From: Rugosimonospora africana
GTDB lineage: Bacteria; Actinomycetota; Actinomycetes; Mycobacteriales; Micromonosporaceae
Length of the DNA stretch: 64,000 nt
Assembly: GCF_016862975.1 (NCBI RefSeq)
Contig: NZ_BONZ01000013.1
Span: 186,001 to 250,000 of the forward strand
Direction of reading: 5' to 3'
Below, piece by piece: positions 25,713 to 37,108 of this stretch. Under the pieces are notes generated by a model. That model was not told the origin of the DNA. It was given only the letters and a program-made list of their open reading frames with translations, and searched no databases. The translations under genes were made by a program, and so were the position numbers. Every line of letters begins with the position of its first letter. The first letter of the stretch is position 1.

Positions 25713-26395
25713 CAGGTCCATTCCTCCGCGCGGTGAAGGTCGTCGGGTTCATCGCAGTCGTACCACGGCGGCGGCCCGCCGGTACCGGCCGACACCTCGC
25801 CGATCCGCAACCCGGCGAGCAGTACCCGCAGCGGTACCCCGGCTAGTCGCACGCCCCCTGTCGCCGTCTCCGCAGGCGTCGACGCCAGTCGAGCGCCCCC
25901 GGTCGCCGTCTCCGCAGGCGTCGACGCCGGTCCGATCCGGGCGAGCGCGTTTCGTAACGAGCCGGTCCGCCAGACGCCGCACAGCGTCTGGCGCTTCCCG
26001 TCGCCGTCGAGGAACACGACGCCGTCGAGACACTCGACGCCGCTCCCGGTCGGGGTGGACGCGGCCAGAGTGACGCGCAGAGTGTGGATCGCCGCTCGGT
26101 CGAGGAACGGCAGGTCGGCGGCGAGAAGGACGACTGTGTCAGCCGTGACGGCAGCGAGCCCGGCAGCGGCGGCGGCGACCGGCCCGCCGCCCGGGGGCTC
26201 CTCCCGTACCCGCCGCACCCCGTCGGGTACGTCCAGGGTGGGTGGGCCGACCACGATCCGGTCGACCGCGTCCGGTACGGCGTCGAGAACCCGGTGCAGC
26301 ATGGGCCGTCCACGCACCGTGAGCATCGGTTTGTCGACACCGCCGAACCGGCGGGCGGCACCGCCGGCCAGGATCACGGCAGCGTAGGGATCCAC
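25712..26395 (-). CDS. mobA: Molybdenum cofactor guanylyltransferase-like nucleotidyltransferase
   Basis: A 227-residue protein starting at GTG. Near the N-terminus is LAGGAARRFGGVDKPML, matching the MobA signature LAGG-x-(S/A)-xR-x-G-x-DK. ADLPFLDRAAI carries the metal-binding Asp. It would attach GMP to molybdopterin, giving MGD for the FdhF-like enzyme two genes away. The C-terminal part contains a 14-residue in-frame duplication (ASTPAETATGG twice). The gene is leaderless, with TAGCGT seven bases before the GTG. A CTP-using MocA role is possible but less likely given the neighbouring DMSO-reductase-family enzyme. Confidence 0.8.
   Translation of the reverse strand: MDPYAAVILAGGAARRFGGVDKPMLTVRGRPMLHRVLDAVPDAVDRIVVGPPTLDVPDGVRRVREEPPGGGPVAAAAAGLAAVTADTVVLLAADLPFLDRAAIHTLRVTLAASTPTGSGVECLDGVVFLDGDGKRQTLCGVWRTGSLRNALARIGPASTPAETATGGARLASTPAETATGGVRLAGVPLRVLLAGLRIGEVSAGTGGPPPWYDCDEPDDLHRAEEWT
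25845..25928 (-). repeat. 42-bp in-frame tandem duplication in mobA
   Basis: Bases 25845-25886 and 25887-25928 differ at only three of 42 positions, so the duplication is recent. It adds 14 residues in the C-terminal region of the protein. Confidence 0.85.
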
Positions 26396-26402
26396 GCACC
26401 CG

Positions 26403-26408
26403 ACGCTA
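26403..26408 (-). promoter_or_regulatory. -10 element TAGCGT for the leaderless mobA gene
   Basis: TAGCGT on the reverse strand ends seven bases before the GTG at 26395. Confidence 0.55.
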
Positions 26409-26420
26409 CCGGCCGCCGGG

Positions 26421-26545
26421 CCCGCTGCGGGAGCAGCCCGGCCGCGAGCGAGGCAGGGGTGGCCCGCTGCGGGAGCAGCCGGGCCGTGAGCGGGGCCGGG
26501 GTGGCACGCTGCGGGGGCAGTCCGGCCGCGAGCGAGGCAGGATGG
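26421..26545. repeat. Three 42-bp tandem repeats between mobA and fdhD
   Basis: Units start at 26421, 26463 and 26505. The first two open CCCGCTGCGGGAGCAGC; the third is slightly diverged and one base shorter. They fill the whole divergent spacer between the mobA -10 and the fdhD start. Confidence 0.85.
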
Positions 26546-26549
26546 AGGC

Positions 26550-27371
26550 ATGGCAAGGGTCACGGCGCGGCGCAGCATTGTGCGCATCGACACGTCAACC
26601 GGGCAGCAGAGCCGGCGCCCCGACTCCCTGGCGGCCGAGGAGCCGCTGGAGATCCGGGTGGACCACTCCGCGCTCGCGGTCACCATGCGTACCCCCGGCA
26701 ACGACATCGACCTCGCTCTCGGGTTCCTGCTGACCGAAGGGATCATCGGGTCCGACGACGACGTGCACACCGCGCAGCTGTGCGCCGGTACCGACACCCC
26801 GAACACGTACAACGTCGTGGACGTGAAGCTCACCCCCGGCGTACCACCGCCGGTGACCGACCCGAGTCGCAACTTCTACACCACCAGTTCCTGCGGCGTG
26901 TGCGGCAAGGCGAGCATCGACGCCGTCCGGACCCGGTCGCGGTTCGCCGTCGACCAGGACTCGGCCAAGATCGAAGCCAGCACCCTGGTGACCCTGCCGG
27001 ACACGCTGCGCAAGGCCCAGCGCACCTTCGAGGCGACCGGAGGGCTGCACGCCGCCGGTTTGTTCACGACGGACGGCCAGCTCGTGGTGATCCGGGAGGA
27101 CGTGGGCCGCCACAACGCCGTCGACAAGGTGGTCGGGTGGGGCCTTCGGGAGCGGCGGCTCCCCCTGGACGGGCACGTCCTGTTGGTCTCCGGACGAGCG
27201 AGCTTCGAGCTGGTGCAGAAGGCGTCCATGGCCGGCATCCCGATCATCGCCGCGGTCTCGGCTCCGAGCACGCTCGCCGTGGAGCTGGCCGATGAGGTCG
27301 GGCTGACCGTCGTCGGTTTCCTGCGCGGGTCGACCATGAACGTCTACACCCGCCCCGACCGCATCGGCTGA
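26550..27371 (+). CDS. fdhD: Formate dehydrogenase accessory sulfurtransferase FdhD
   Basis: A 273-residue protein. The catalytic sulfur-carrying loop SSCGVCGK (residues about 112-119) has both cysteines, and the [14 protein letters not shown] and [21 protein letters not shown] segments are family hallmarks. FdhD passes sulfur from a cysteine desulfurase to the molybdenum of the MGD cofactor. This makes the FdhF-like protein upstream its obvious client. GGAGG lies one base upstream of the ATG, too close to be a good ribosome-binding site, and a CAGGAT at 26537-26542 could be a poor -10. Its last 28 bases overlap the reverse DUF4192 gene. Confidence 0.93.
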   Translation: MARVTARRSIVRIDTSTGQQSRRPDSLAAEEPLEIRVDHSALAVTMRTPGNDIDLALGFLLTEGIIGSDDDVHTAQLCAGTDTPNTYNVVDVKLTPGVPPPVTDPSRNFYTTSSCGVCGKASIDAVRTRSRFAVDQDSAKIEASTLVTLPDTLRKAQRTFEATGGLHAAGLFTTDGQLVVIREDVGRHNAVDKVVGWGLRERRLPLDGHVLLVSGRASFELVQKASMAGIPIIAAVSAPSTLAVELADEVGLTVVGFLRGSTMNVYTRPDRIG

Positions 27372-28330
27372 ACTCCGCGCGTCGCCTCCCACGCCTGTGG
27401 CGGCAACCCGCCCGCCACCACCTCCGCGAGCAGCCGCGCCAGCGAGTAATCCGGGTCCACGGTCAGCGCCCGCTCCAACGCCATCGACGCGATCACTCCG
27501 TCGCCGGCCCGCCAGGCGGCGAAGGCGAGCAGGGTCGCGGGCGCCACGCTCAGCTCCGTCTCGGCCCGGCGCAGGACCTCGGTCCACAGGCCGACGTGCA
27601 CTCCCAGGTCGCCGTCGACCGCGTCCCAGGCGTGATCGCGAACCGGCAGATAGACCAACACCACGGTCAACCAGGCCAGCTCGTCGTTGTCCAACGGGCC
27701 GCCGGACCGCTGGCGCTCGATCGCGGCGTCGACCGCCGCGACACCCGCGCCGCGGAGGGCATCGCACGGGTCGACCGACGACTCGACCAGCTCGACCAGC
27801 CGCCGGTCGGCCCCGGCCGTGGCCCGGGACATGTCGGCCCTGGTCAGCCCGCCGATCGGCGCGAGCCGGCGCTGCACCGCGGCCCGGGAAGGCAGCGCGA
27901 CGTGCCCGGCGACCACCGCGGCGGCGGCCACCGGCCCGGTCACCGGATCGAACGGCGTGCCCTCGGGCGGGCAGCAGTCAAGTGAGTCGCAGACGTAGGA
28001 CCAGTAACGGCCGTCGGTGACGCGCAGCACGTCGAGCACGTTCACCTGCACCGCCGCCAGTGCCCGATCGATGGCCAGCACGCCGGGGGTGACCTCGGCG
28101 GCCGGGCCGTAGCCGACGATGATCACGTCGGTCACCTGCTGCCGGGTCACCACCGCGGCGTAGTAGCCGGCCAGATCGGCGGCACCGAGCAGATCACCGC
28201 GCACCTGGAAGACCATGCGGCCGCGGCGCAGGCCGAGCAGCACGACGCTGTCGGAGGGATGGAACCCGAGCAGGTACGGAACCATGCTCAGGATGTCGGC
28301 GGTGCTACGCAGAGTCAGGGGCGAGGCCAT
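27344..28330 (-). CDS. DUF4192-family protein
   Basis: A 328-residue protein. It begins [19 protein letters not shown] followed by [18 protein letters not shown], the diagnostic N-terminus of DUF4192. The rest is helical and rich in Ala and Val with a late TPR-like segment ([27 protein letters not shown]). The family is actinobacterial and of unknown function. The start is ATG 28330; no ribosome-binding site is seen. A perfect DnaA box lies about 70 bases upstream, in the spacer shared with the kinase gene. Confidence 0.78.
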   Translation of the reverse strand: MASPLTLRSTADILSMVPYLLGFHPSDSVVLLGLRRGRMVFQVRGDLLGAADLAGYYAAVVTRQQVTDVIIVGYGPAAEVTPGVLAIDRALAAVQVNVLDVLRVTDGRYWSYVCDSLDCCPPEGTPFDPVTGPVAAAAVVAGHVALPSRAAVQRRLAPIGGLTRADMSRATAGADRRLVELVESSVDPCDALRGAGVAAVDAAIERQRSGGPLDNDELAWLTVVLVYLPVRDHAWDAVDGDLGVHVGLWTEVLRRAETELSVAPATLLAFAAWRAGDGVIASMALERALTVDPDYSLARLLAEVVAGGLPPQAWEATRGVQPMRSGRV

Positions 28331-28380
28331 GCGGCCAGAGTGGCGAATCCGGCCAGAGATCGGAAGAGGCGAGTTCCAGC

Positions 28381-28408
28381 CTGTGGACGACACCCGGGTT
28401 ATCCACAG
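28381..28408. promoter_or_regulatory. Inverted repeat containing a consensus DnaA box
   Basis: CTGTGGA (28381-28387) and TCCACAG (28402-28408) are seven-base arms around 14 bases. The right arm is part of TTATCCACA (28399-28407), the exact DnaA-box consensus; the left one reads TCGTCCACA on the other strand. It lies between divergent genes, so DnaA could titrate here or regulate either gene. Confidence 0.5.
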
Positions 28409-28536
28409 GCCGACTACGTTTTCCCACGTCGGATGGGGTGCCGCCGGGTCCGGCGATATGCCCGACACGCCGGAGCGCGACACCCGGAGCGATCACCGCA
28501 CGGCGCTCACCCGGCTCGCCGGAGCCGATCCGGCGG

Positions 28537-28542
28537 TACCGT
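28537..28542 (+). promoter_or_regulatory. -10 element TACCGT for the leaderless kinase gene
   Basis: TACCGT ends six bases before the GTG at 28549. Confidence 0.58.
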
Positions 28543-28548
28543 TTCGGA

Positions 28549-29463
28549 GTGGATCTGGCATACCTCCGGCAGCATCCGCACCACCTGCCGACCTTCCTCA
28601 CTCACCAGCGCATCCGCGAGACGCCGGTGGCCGGCGGCAGCATCTGCCAGGCGTCCCGGCTGACGCTCGATGACGGCACCTCGGTCTTCACGAAGACCTG
28701 GCCGTCCGGGAGCCAGTCCGGTGAGCCCGCCGGGAAAGCGCCGGACGGCTTCTTCGCCGCCGAGGCCGCGGGCCTGAAGTGGCTGCGGGACGCCGGTGCA
28801 GTGCCGGTTCCCGAGGTCATCGCCGACCTGCCGGACATGCTCGCGGTCGAGTGGATCGACGGCGGCACGCCGAGCCCGGAGGCTGCCGAGGACTTCGGCC
28901 GCGGCCTGGCCGCCCTGCACCGCAGCGGTGCGGACGCGTTCGGCGCGCCCTGGCCCGGGTACATCGGGGCGCTGCCGATGCCCAACGCCCCGTCGCCCGG
29001 GCCGTGGCCGGAGTGGTTCGCCGAGGCCCGGCTCGAACCGTTCCTGCGGGCCTCGGCCGACCACGGTGCGCTGTCCGCGGCCGACGTCGCCGCTGTCTCG
29101 CAGGTGCTGCGCGACATCGACCGGTACGCCGGCCCGGCAGCCGGTGAGCCACCCGCCCGCATCCACGGTGACCTGTGGCCGGGCAACGTGCACTGGGCCG
29201 CGTCGGGCCGGGCGTACCTCATCGATCCGGCGGCACACGGCGGGCACCGGGAGACGGACCTGGCGACCCTCGCCCTGTTCGGCGGCGCCCCGCAGTTAGA
29301 CCGCATTCTCGCCGGGTACCGGGAGGTGTGGCCGCTGGCACCGGACTGGGAGCGACGGGTACCCCTGCATCAGCTGCACCTGCTGCTGGTGCACACCGCG
29401 ATGTTCGGATCCGGCTATCGGGAGGCCGTTCTGTCGGCGGTTCGCGCTACGGTCAGACAATGA
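28549..29463 (+). CDS. Fructosamine kinase-family protein
   Basis: A 304-residue kinase-fold protein starting at GTG. It has VFTKTWPSG with the ATP-binding Lys near residue 48, EAAGLKWLRDAGAVPVPEV, and the catalytic IHGDLWPGNVHW (Asp as base, Asn for metal) followed by LIDPAAHGGHRETDLATLALFGG, a good match to the fructosamine/ketosamine-3-kinase signature. It would phosphorylate sugar adducts on proteins or amino compounds, starting deglycation. The stop overlaps the moaA start by four bases (ATGA), though moaA also has its own -10. Link to molybdenum metabolism is not evident. Confidence 0.87.
   Translation: MDLAYLRQHPHHLPTFLTHQRIRETPVAGGSICQASRLTLDDGTSVFTKTWPSGSQSGEPAGKAPDGFFAAEAAGLKWLRDAGAVPVPEVIADLPDMLAVEWIDGGTPSPEAAEDFGRGLAALHRSGADAFGAPWPGYIGALPMPNAPSPGPWPEWFAEARLEPFLRASADHGALSAADVAAVSQVLRDIDRYAGPAAGEPPARIHGDLWPGNVHWAASGRAYLIDPAAHGGHRETDLATLALFGGAPQLDRILAGYREVWPLAPDWERRVPLHQLHLLLVHTAMFGSGYREAVLSAVRATVRQ
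29448..29453 (+). promoter_or_regulatory. -10 element TACGGT for leaderless moaA
   Basis: TACGGT ends six bases before the moaA ATG at 29460 and lies inside the 3' end of the kinase gene. Confidence 0.55.
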
Positions 29464-30515
29464 CCTCCTCGACGCTCGCCGATCGCTACGGGCGGGTGGC
29501 GACCGACCTGCGGGTGTCGCTGACCGACCGGTGCAACCTCCGCTGCACCTACTGCATGCCCGCGGAGGGCCTGCCCTGGTTGCCCACCGCCGAGGTGCTG
29601 TCCGACGACGAGGTCGGCCGGCTGATCGAGATCGCGGTGACCCGGCTCGGCGTCACCGAGATCAGGTTCACCGGCGGCGAGCCCCTGCTGCGGCCCGGGC
29701 TGGCAGACATCGTGGCCCGTGCCGCCGCGCTGACCCCGCGACCGTCGATGTCGCTGACCACCAACGGGATCGGGCTCGACCGGCACGCCGCGCGGCTGCG
29801 CGCCGCCGGGCTCGACCGGGTGAACGTCTCGCTGGACACCCTGTCGCCGGAGAGGTTCGTCCAGCTCACCCATCGCAAGCGGCACGCCGACGTGCTCGCC
29901 GGGCTGGCCGCCGCGGCCGAGGCCGGGCTCGGACCGGTGAAGATCAATTCAGTGCTGGTCCGCGGGATCAACGACGACGAGGCGGCACCGCTGCTCCGGT
30001 TCGCTCTCGACCACGGATACCAGCTGCGGTTCATCGAGCAGATGCCGCTCGACGCCGGGCACACCTGGGCCCGGGACCGCATGGTCACGGCCGACGAGAT
30101 CCTCGCCGCACTCGAAGCGAGCTTCACCCTGCTGCCCGACCCCGATGACCGCGGCGGCGCGCCGGCGGAGACCTGGCTGGTCGCCGACGACCCGGGCACG
30201 CCGGCTGGTCCGGATCCTCACGCGGCGCCGGACGCGCCGACCCGCGCCGGTCGGAAGGTCGGCGTGATCGCCAGCGTCACCCGGCCGTTCTGCCGCGACT
30301 GCGACCGCACCCGGCTGACCGCCGACGGCCAGGTCCGCAACTGCCTGTTCGCCCGGGAGGAGAGCGACCTGCGCGCGCTGCTGCGGGGCGGCGGCTCAGA
30401 CGATGAGATCGCCGAGCGCTGGCAGGCGGCGATGCGGGGCAAGTTGCCCGGTCACGGCATCGACGATCCCGCCTTCCTGCAGCCTGCCCGCCCGATGTCG
30501 GCGATCGGTGGCTGA
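29460..30515 (+). CDS. moaA: GTP 3',8-cyclase MoaA
   Basis: A 351-residue radical-SAM enzyme. The N-terminal cluster motif CNLRCTYC (residues about 24-31) binds the S-adenosylmethionine 4Fe-4S cluster; the C-terminal cluster uses FCRDCDRTRLTADG and NCLF. RFTGGEPLLRPG is the GGEP motif. It converts GTP to 3',8-cyclo-GTP, the first step of molybdenum cofactor synthesis, with MoaC (encoded at 42.1 kb) completing it. An insertion of about 20 residues (GTPAGPDPHAAPDAPTRAG) before the C-terminal cluster is longer than in most relatives. It is the first gene of a moaA-moaD pair. Confidence 0.95.
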   Translation: MTSSTLADRYGRVATDLRVSLTDRCNLRCTYCMPAEGLPWLPTAEVLSDDEVGRLIEIAVTRLGVTEIRFTGGEPLLRPGLADIVARAAALTPRPSMSLTTNGIGLDRHAARLRAAGLDRVNVSLDTLSPERFVQLTHRKRHADVLAGLAAAAEAGLGPVKINSVLVRGINDDEAAPLLRFALDHGYQLRFIEQMPLDAGHTWARDRMVTADEILAALEASFTLLPDPDDRGGAPAETWLVADDPGTPAGPDPHAAPDAPTRAGRKVGVIASVTRPFCRDCDRTRLTADGQVRNCLFAREESDLRALLRGGGSDDEIAERWQAAMRGKLPGHGIDDPAFLQPARPMSAIGG

Positions 30516-30756
30516 CGTGCCGATCGTGCGTTATTTCGCCGCCGCCCGCGCCGCGGCCGGTGTCTCCGAGGAGTCGCTGGACGCGGCGACCCTCGACGAG
30601 TTGCTGGACGAGGCCGGCCGGCGGCACGGCGAGCGGTTGACGCTGGTGCTGAAGTCTTGCTCTTTTCTGGTCGACGGGCTGGCCCGCCACGACCGGACGG
30701 TGGCGCTGGCCGCACAGTCCACAGTAGACATCCTGCCCCCCTTTGCCGGAGGTTGA
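30508..30756 (+). CDS. moaD: Molybdopterin synthase sulfur-carrier subunit MoaD
   Basis: An 82-residue ubiquitin-fold protein. It contains [12 protein letters not shown] at the N-terminus and ends ILPPFAGG, the double-glycine tail that is thiocarboxylated. Two in-frame GTG codons, 30508 and 30517, are possible starts; the first overlaps moaA by eight bases. It carries sulfur for the MoaE subunit encoded at 39.5 kb. The adenylating partner MoeB/MoeZ is not in this window. Confidence 0.9.
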   Translation: MADVPIVRYFAAARAAAGVSEESLDAATLDELLDEAGRRHGERLTLVLKSCSFLVDGLARHDRTVALAAQSTVDILPPFAGG

Positions 30757-30757
30757 C

Positions 30758-31051
30758 ATGCTCGTCGCGTTCTCGGTGACCCCGTTGGGAGCGGGTGAGG
30801 CGGTCGGCGATGTGGTCGCCGAAGCGGTCCGTGTGGTCCGCGAGTCCGGCCTGCCCAACCGCACCGACGCGATGTTCACCACGCTGGAGGGCGAGTGGGA
30901 CGAGGTGATGGCGGTGGTGAAGCGGGCGGTCGACGTCGTGTCCGAGCGGGCGCCGCGAGTGAGCCTGGTACTCAAGGCTGACCTGCGACCGGGCGTCACC
31001 GACGCGTTGACCAGCAAGGTCGCTCACGTCGAGGAATACCTGTCCCGGTGA
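30758..31051 (+). CDS. MTH1187/DUF77-family thiamine-binding protein
   Basis: A 97-residue protein with the pattern [32 protein letters not shown] and [13 protein letters not shown], typical of the MTH1187/YkoF-like ferredoxin-fold family that binds thiamine or pyrimidine intermediates. GGAGG lies five bases upstream of the ATG, which follows the moaD stop by one base. Its link to MoaD may be only operonic. Whether it buffers, transports or senses thiamine is not known. Confidence 0.82.
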   Translation: MLVAFSVTPLGAGEAVGDVVAEAVRVVRESGLPNRTDAMFTTLEGEWDEVMAVVKRAVDVVSERAPRVSLVLKADLRPGVTDALTSKVAHVEEYLSR

Positions 31052-31132
31052 GGCGACCCCCGCGGTCGCACTGATCAATTGCGCCGCGCGTGGCGGTGCG
31101 CGTCTTGCGGCGCGCACGTGAAAGGATGCGTC

Positions 31133-34448
<3,316 letters not shown>

Positions 34449-34456
<8 letters not shown>

Positions 34457-35075
34457 CCAGCAGGATCGCCAGGTACGCCCCGGCCAGCAGCGCGGGACCG
34501 AACGGCAGCACGGTGTGCCGGTGGACCCGCCCGGCCAGCATCAGGCCGAGCACGACCGGCCCGTTGCACGCGTACGGCAGCGCGAGCCCGAGCAGCACCG
34601 CCGGCCAGCCCAGCCAGCCCAGCAGGAACCCGAGGAGGCCGGCCAGCTTCGCGTCGCCGAGGCCCAGCCCGGTGCGCGGTACCGCCGCCACGACGCAGTA
34701 GGCCGCGGCGCAGCCGAGCCCGGCCAGCAGCGACCGAAGCAGCGGGCGGCCGTCGCCGTCCACGATCGAGGCCGTGCCCAGCACCGCCGCCGTACCGGCG
34801 AACGCGGCACCGACCAGCGCGTCGGGCAACCGCAGGCAGGCCAGGTCGGTCGCGGCCAGCACCAGCCCGGCCGCCGCGACGACGAGGGCGGCGCCGAGCA
34901 GCGGTACCGGGCCGAGCGCCCAGCCCAACCCGCCGAAGGCCGACGCCCCCACCGGTACCCACAGCCACCCGGGCGGCTTCCGGCCGCACCGGTCGGTGCC
35001 GCACAGCCGGTACGCGACCCTGGGCACCAGGGTGCCGGTCAGTCCGCCGAGTACGGCGCAGGCCATCGCCAGCAT
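34449..35075 (-). CDS. A24-family prepilin peptidase (type IV leader peptidase-like)
   Basis: A 208-residue polytopic protein. The two catalytic aspartates are present: Asp77 in VLAATDLACLRLPD and Asp141 in TGLGLGDAKLAGLLG, the GxGD motif. The N-terminal methylase domain of full-length PilD is reduced; only the cysteines in RLCGTDRCGR hint at it. It would cleave prepilin or pseudopilin leaders at the inner membrane, but no pilin gene is in the window. Its stop overlaps the helicase stop by eight bases. The start may be either ATG of MLAM. Confidence 0.85.
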
Positions 35076-35228
35076 CGCGCGATGCTAGCGGCACGGTGGG
35101 GTCGCCCGTCGCCCGTCGACACCGCCGGTGGGATGAGCGCGGCGGGCGCTCACGCTACGGTGTCGACAGCGGGAGGTGCCCGCACGGTCGCGGCGGTGAC
35201 CGCGCGGGTCCCGACCCTGGAGGAGTGG

Positions 35229-35762
35229 ATGTCAGAGCATGGGCGCGGCGATCGCCAACCGGATTGGCCGAGCGATCCGTGGCGACGGGACGACAACTCC
35301 TACCGCGACGATCCGCCAACCGTCTCCGCGGCGGCCGGCCCTCGTCGCGCCGCGAACGGGTCGTCCGGGCTGGTCATCACGCTGGCCACGGTCCTCGTCC
35401 TGGTGCTGTGCGGCGGCGGCGCGCTCGCGCTGTACCTGATGCACTCCAAGAACTCCGCCAGCGACGCGCGGTCCACGCAGGCCGGCACGGCGTCGGGGGC
35501 TCCCGGTGCCCGGGCGAGCGCGACCCCCAGCTACGATGCGAGCGGCATCGTCAAGGGGCAATGTGTGGCCAACGATGGCACCGAGGACGCCCCGAAGCTG
35601 CGCGTGGTCACCTGCTCGCCGGGTTCCTTCCTCGTTCTGGCCCGCCTGGTTGGCACGGCCGATACGAACAGGTGTACGATGGTCCCCGGCTCCACGCACG
35701 ACTTCTTCTACCAAACGACGCAGAGCACCCGCGACTTCGTGCTCTGCCTCAAGAAGCAGTGA
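35229..35762 (+). CDS. LppU/SCO3897-like single-pass membrane protein
   Basis: A 177-residue protein. An acidic/Arg-rich cytosolic N-terminus (DWPSDPWRRDDNSYRDDPP) is followed by one helix (GLVITLATVLVLVLCGGGALALY near residues 44-66). An extracellular domain with four cysteines follows: GQCVANDGTED, VVTCSPG, TNRCTM and FVLCLKKQ. These Cys positions match the LppU/SCO3897 domain, whose function is unknown. ATG 35229 has GGAGGAG just upstream. The operator array of the next gene begins 12 bases after its stop. Confidence 0.7.
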   Translation: MSEHGRGDRQPDWPSDPWRRDDNSYRDDPPTVSAAAGPRRAANGSSGLVITLATVLVLVLCGGGALALYLMHSKNSASDARSTQAGTASGAPGARASATPSYDASGIVKGQCVANDGTEDAPKLRVVTCSPGSFLVLARLVGTADTNRCTMVPGSTHDFFYQTTQSTRDFVLCLKKQ

Positions 35763-35774
35763 ATTATTACGCTG

Positions 35775-35843
35775 TCTAGCGCTGACGCTAGACAGCGCTA
35801 GAGCGACCGATAAGTGCGTGGCGTTTCTAGCGATGGCGCTAGA
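35775..35843 (+). promoter_or_regulatory. Two palindromic operators TCTAGCG-N4-CGCTAGA
   Basis: Site 1 is 35775-35792 (perfect arms, extended to 11 bases each side by GCTG and CAGC). Site 2 is 35826-35843 with the same seven-base arms. Their centres are 51 bases apart. A third half-site CGCTAGA at 35796-35802 forms a second, overlapping ten-base palindrome with site 1. Site 2 covers the expected -35 region of the downstream promoter, so a dimeric repressor is the best explanation. No regulator gene lies next to it. Confidence 0.72.
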
Positions 35844-35851
35844 GAGCCCGA

Positions 35852-35857
35852 TACGGT
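35852..35857 (+). promoter_or_regulatory. -10 element TACGGT for the leaderless ATPase gene
   Basis: TACGGT ends six bases before the GTG at 35864 and begins eight bases after operator site 2. Confidence 0.58.
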
Positions 35858-35863
35858 GCCATC

Positions 35864-37060
35864 GTGGACCCGGTACGTAACCCCTATGCGCCCGGCGCCG
35901 GCCAACGGCCGCCGGAGCTCGCCGGGCGCGACCGTGAGCTGGAAGTGTTCGACGTCGTGCTGGAGCGGGTCGCCCGCAGCCGGCCGGAACGATCACTGGT
36001 CCTCAGCGGCCTGCGCGGTGTGGGCAAGACCGTGCTGCTCAACACCCTGCGCTCGCAGGCTATCGGCCGGCTGTGGGGCACCGGGAAGATCGAGGCGCGG
36101 CCCGACCAGCCGATGCGCCGCCCGCTGTCCGCCGCCCTGCACATGGCGGTACGCGAGCTGGCCCCACGTCACCGCGCCCCGGACCGGATCGACGAGTTCC
36201 TGGGCGTACTGAAAGCCTTCGCGCTGCGCGCCAACGCCGGCGGGAAGATCCGGGACCGGTGGCAGCCCGGCATCGACGTACCGGCCGCGAGCGGCCGCGC
36301 CGACTCCGGCGACATCGAGATCGACCTGGTCGAGTTGTTCACCGACGCGGCGAGCATCGCCACCGACGTGGGCACCGGGGTCGCCATCTTCATCGACGAG
36401 ATGCAGGACATGGCCCCCGACGACGTCTCGGCGCTCTGCGCCGCCTGCCATGAGCTGTCCCAGACCGGCGCTCCCCTGATCGTGGTCGGTGCCGGGCTGC
36501 CGCACCTGCCCGCTGTGCTGTCCGCGGCCAAGTCGTACTCGGAGCGGCTCTTCCGGTACCAGCGGATCGACCGGCTGGACCGCATCTCAGCCGACTTCGC
36601 GCTGTGCGCACCGGCCGAACGCGAAGAGGTCGAGTACGAGCCGAAGGCGCTGGACGCGTTGTACGAAGCCAGCGGCGGCTACCCGTACTTCGTCCAGGCG
36701 TACGGCAAGGCCACCTGGGACCACGCGCCCCGCTCCCCGATCACCGCCGCGGACGTCCGGGTCGGCGCGCCGGAGGCGGAGGCCGAGCTGGCGGTCGGCT
36801 TCTTCGGTTCCCGGTACGAGCGGGCCACACCGGCCGAGCGGGAGTACATGCGCGCCATGGCGTCGCTGGCCACCGCCGACACCGAGGGGGAGGCGGTACC
36901 CACCTCCGAGGTGGCCCGGGCGCTGGATCGCAAGCCGGCGTCACTGTCCCCGGCACGCGACGCTCTGATCAAGAAGGGCCTCATCTACTCCGGCGAGCGC
37001 GGCACGGTCGCGTTCACGGTTCCGCACTTCGGCCGGTACCTTCGCACACAACCCGCGTAG
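35864..37060 (+). CDS. AAA/STAND-type ATP-binding protein with C-terminal winged-helix domain
   Basis: A 398-residue ATPase starting at GTG. Walker A is SGLRGVGKTVLLN near residue 48-60; Walker B is AIFIDEMQDM near 178. The region LIVVGAGLPHLPAV holds sensor 1-like residues, and EASGGYPYFVQAYGKATWD is the Cdc6/ORC-like segment. The C-terminal 90 residues (TPAEREYMRAMASL, DRKPASLSPARDALIKKGLIY) form a winged helix. It resembles single-domain archaeal-type ATPases found in most actinomycetes with no fixed role. Two palindromic operators in front suggest tight repression. Confidence 0.8.
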   Translation: MDPVRNPYAPGAGQRPPELAGRDRELEVFDVVLERVARSRPERSLVLSGLRGVGKTVLLNTLRSQAIGRLWGTGKIEARPDQPMRRPLSAALHMAVRELAPRHRAPDRIDEFLGVLKAFALRANAGGKIRDRWQPGIDVPAASGRADSGDIEIDLVELFTDAASIATDVGTGVAIFIDEMQDMAPDDVSALCAACHELSQTGAPLIVVGAGLPHLPAVLSAAKSYSERLFRYQRIDRLDRISADFALCAPAEREEVEYEPKALDALYEASGGYPYFVQAYGKATWDHAPRSPITAADVRVGAPEAEAELAVGFFGSRYERATPAEREYMRAMASLATADTEGEAVPTSEVARALDRKPASLSPARDALIKKGLIYSGERGTVAFTVPHFGRYLRTQPA

Positions 37061-37108
37061 TTTTCGCTTACTCGGTGTAAAGCGTGCCCGGCTGGGTAGT
37101 ACCGGCGC

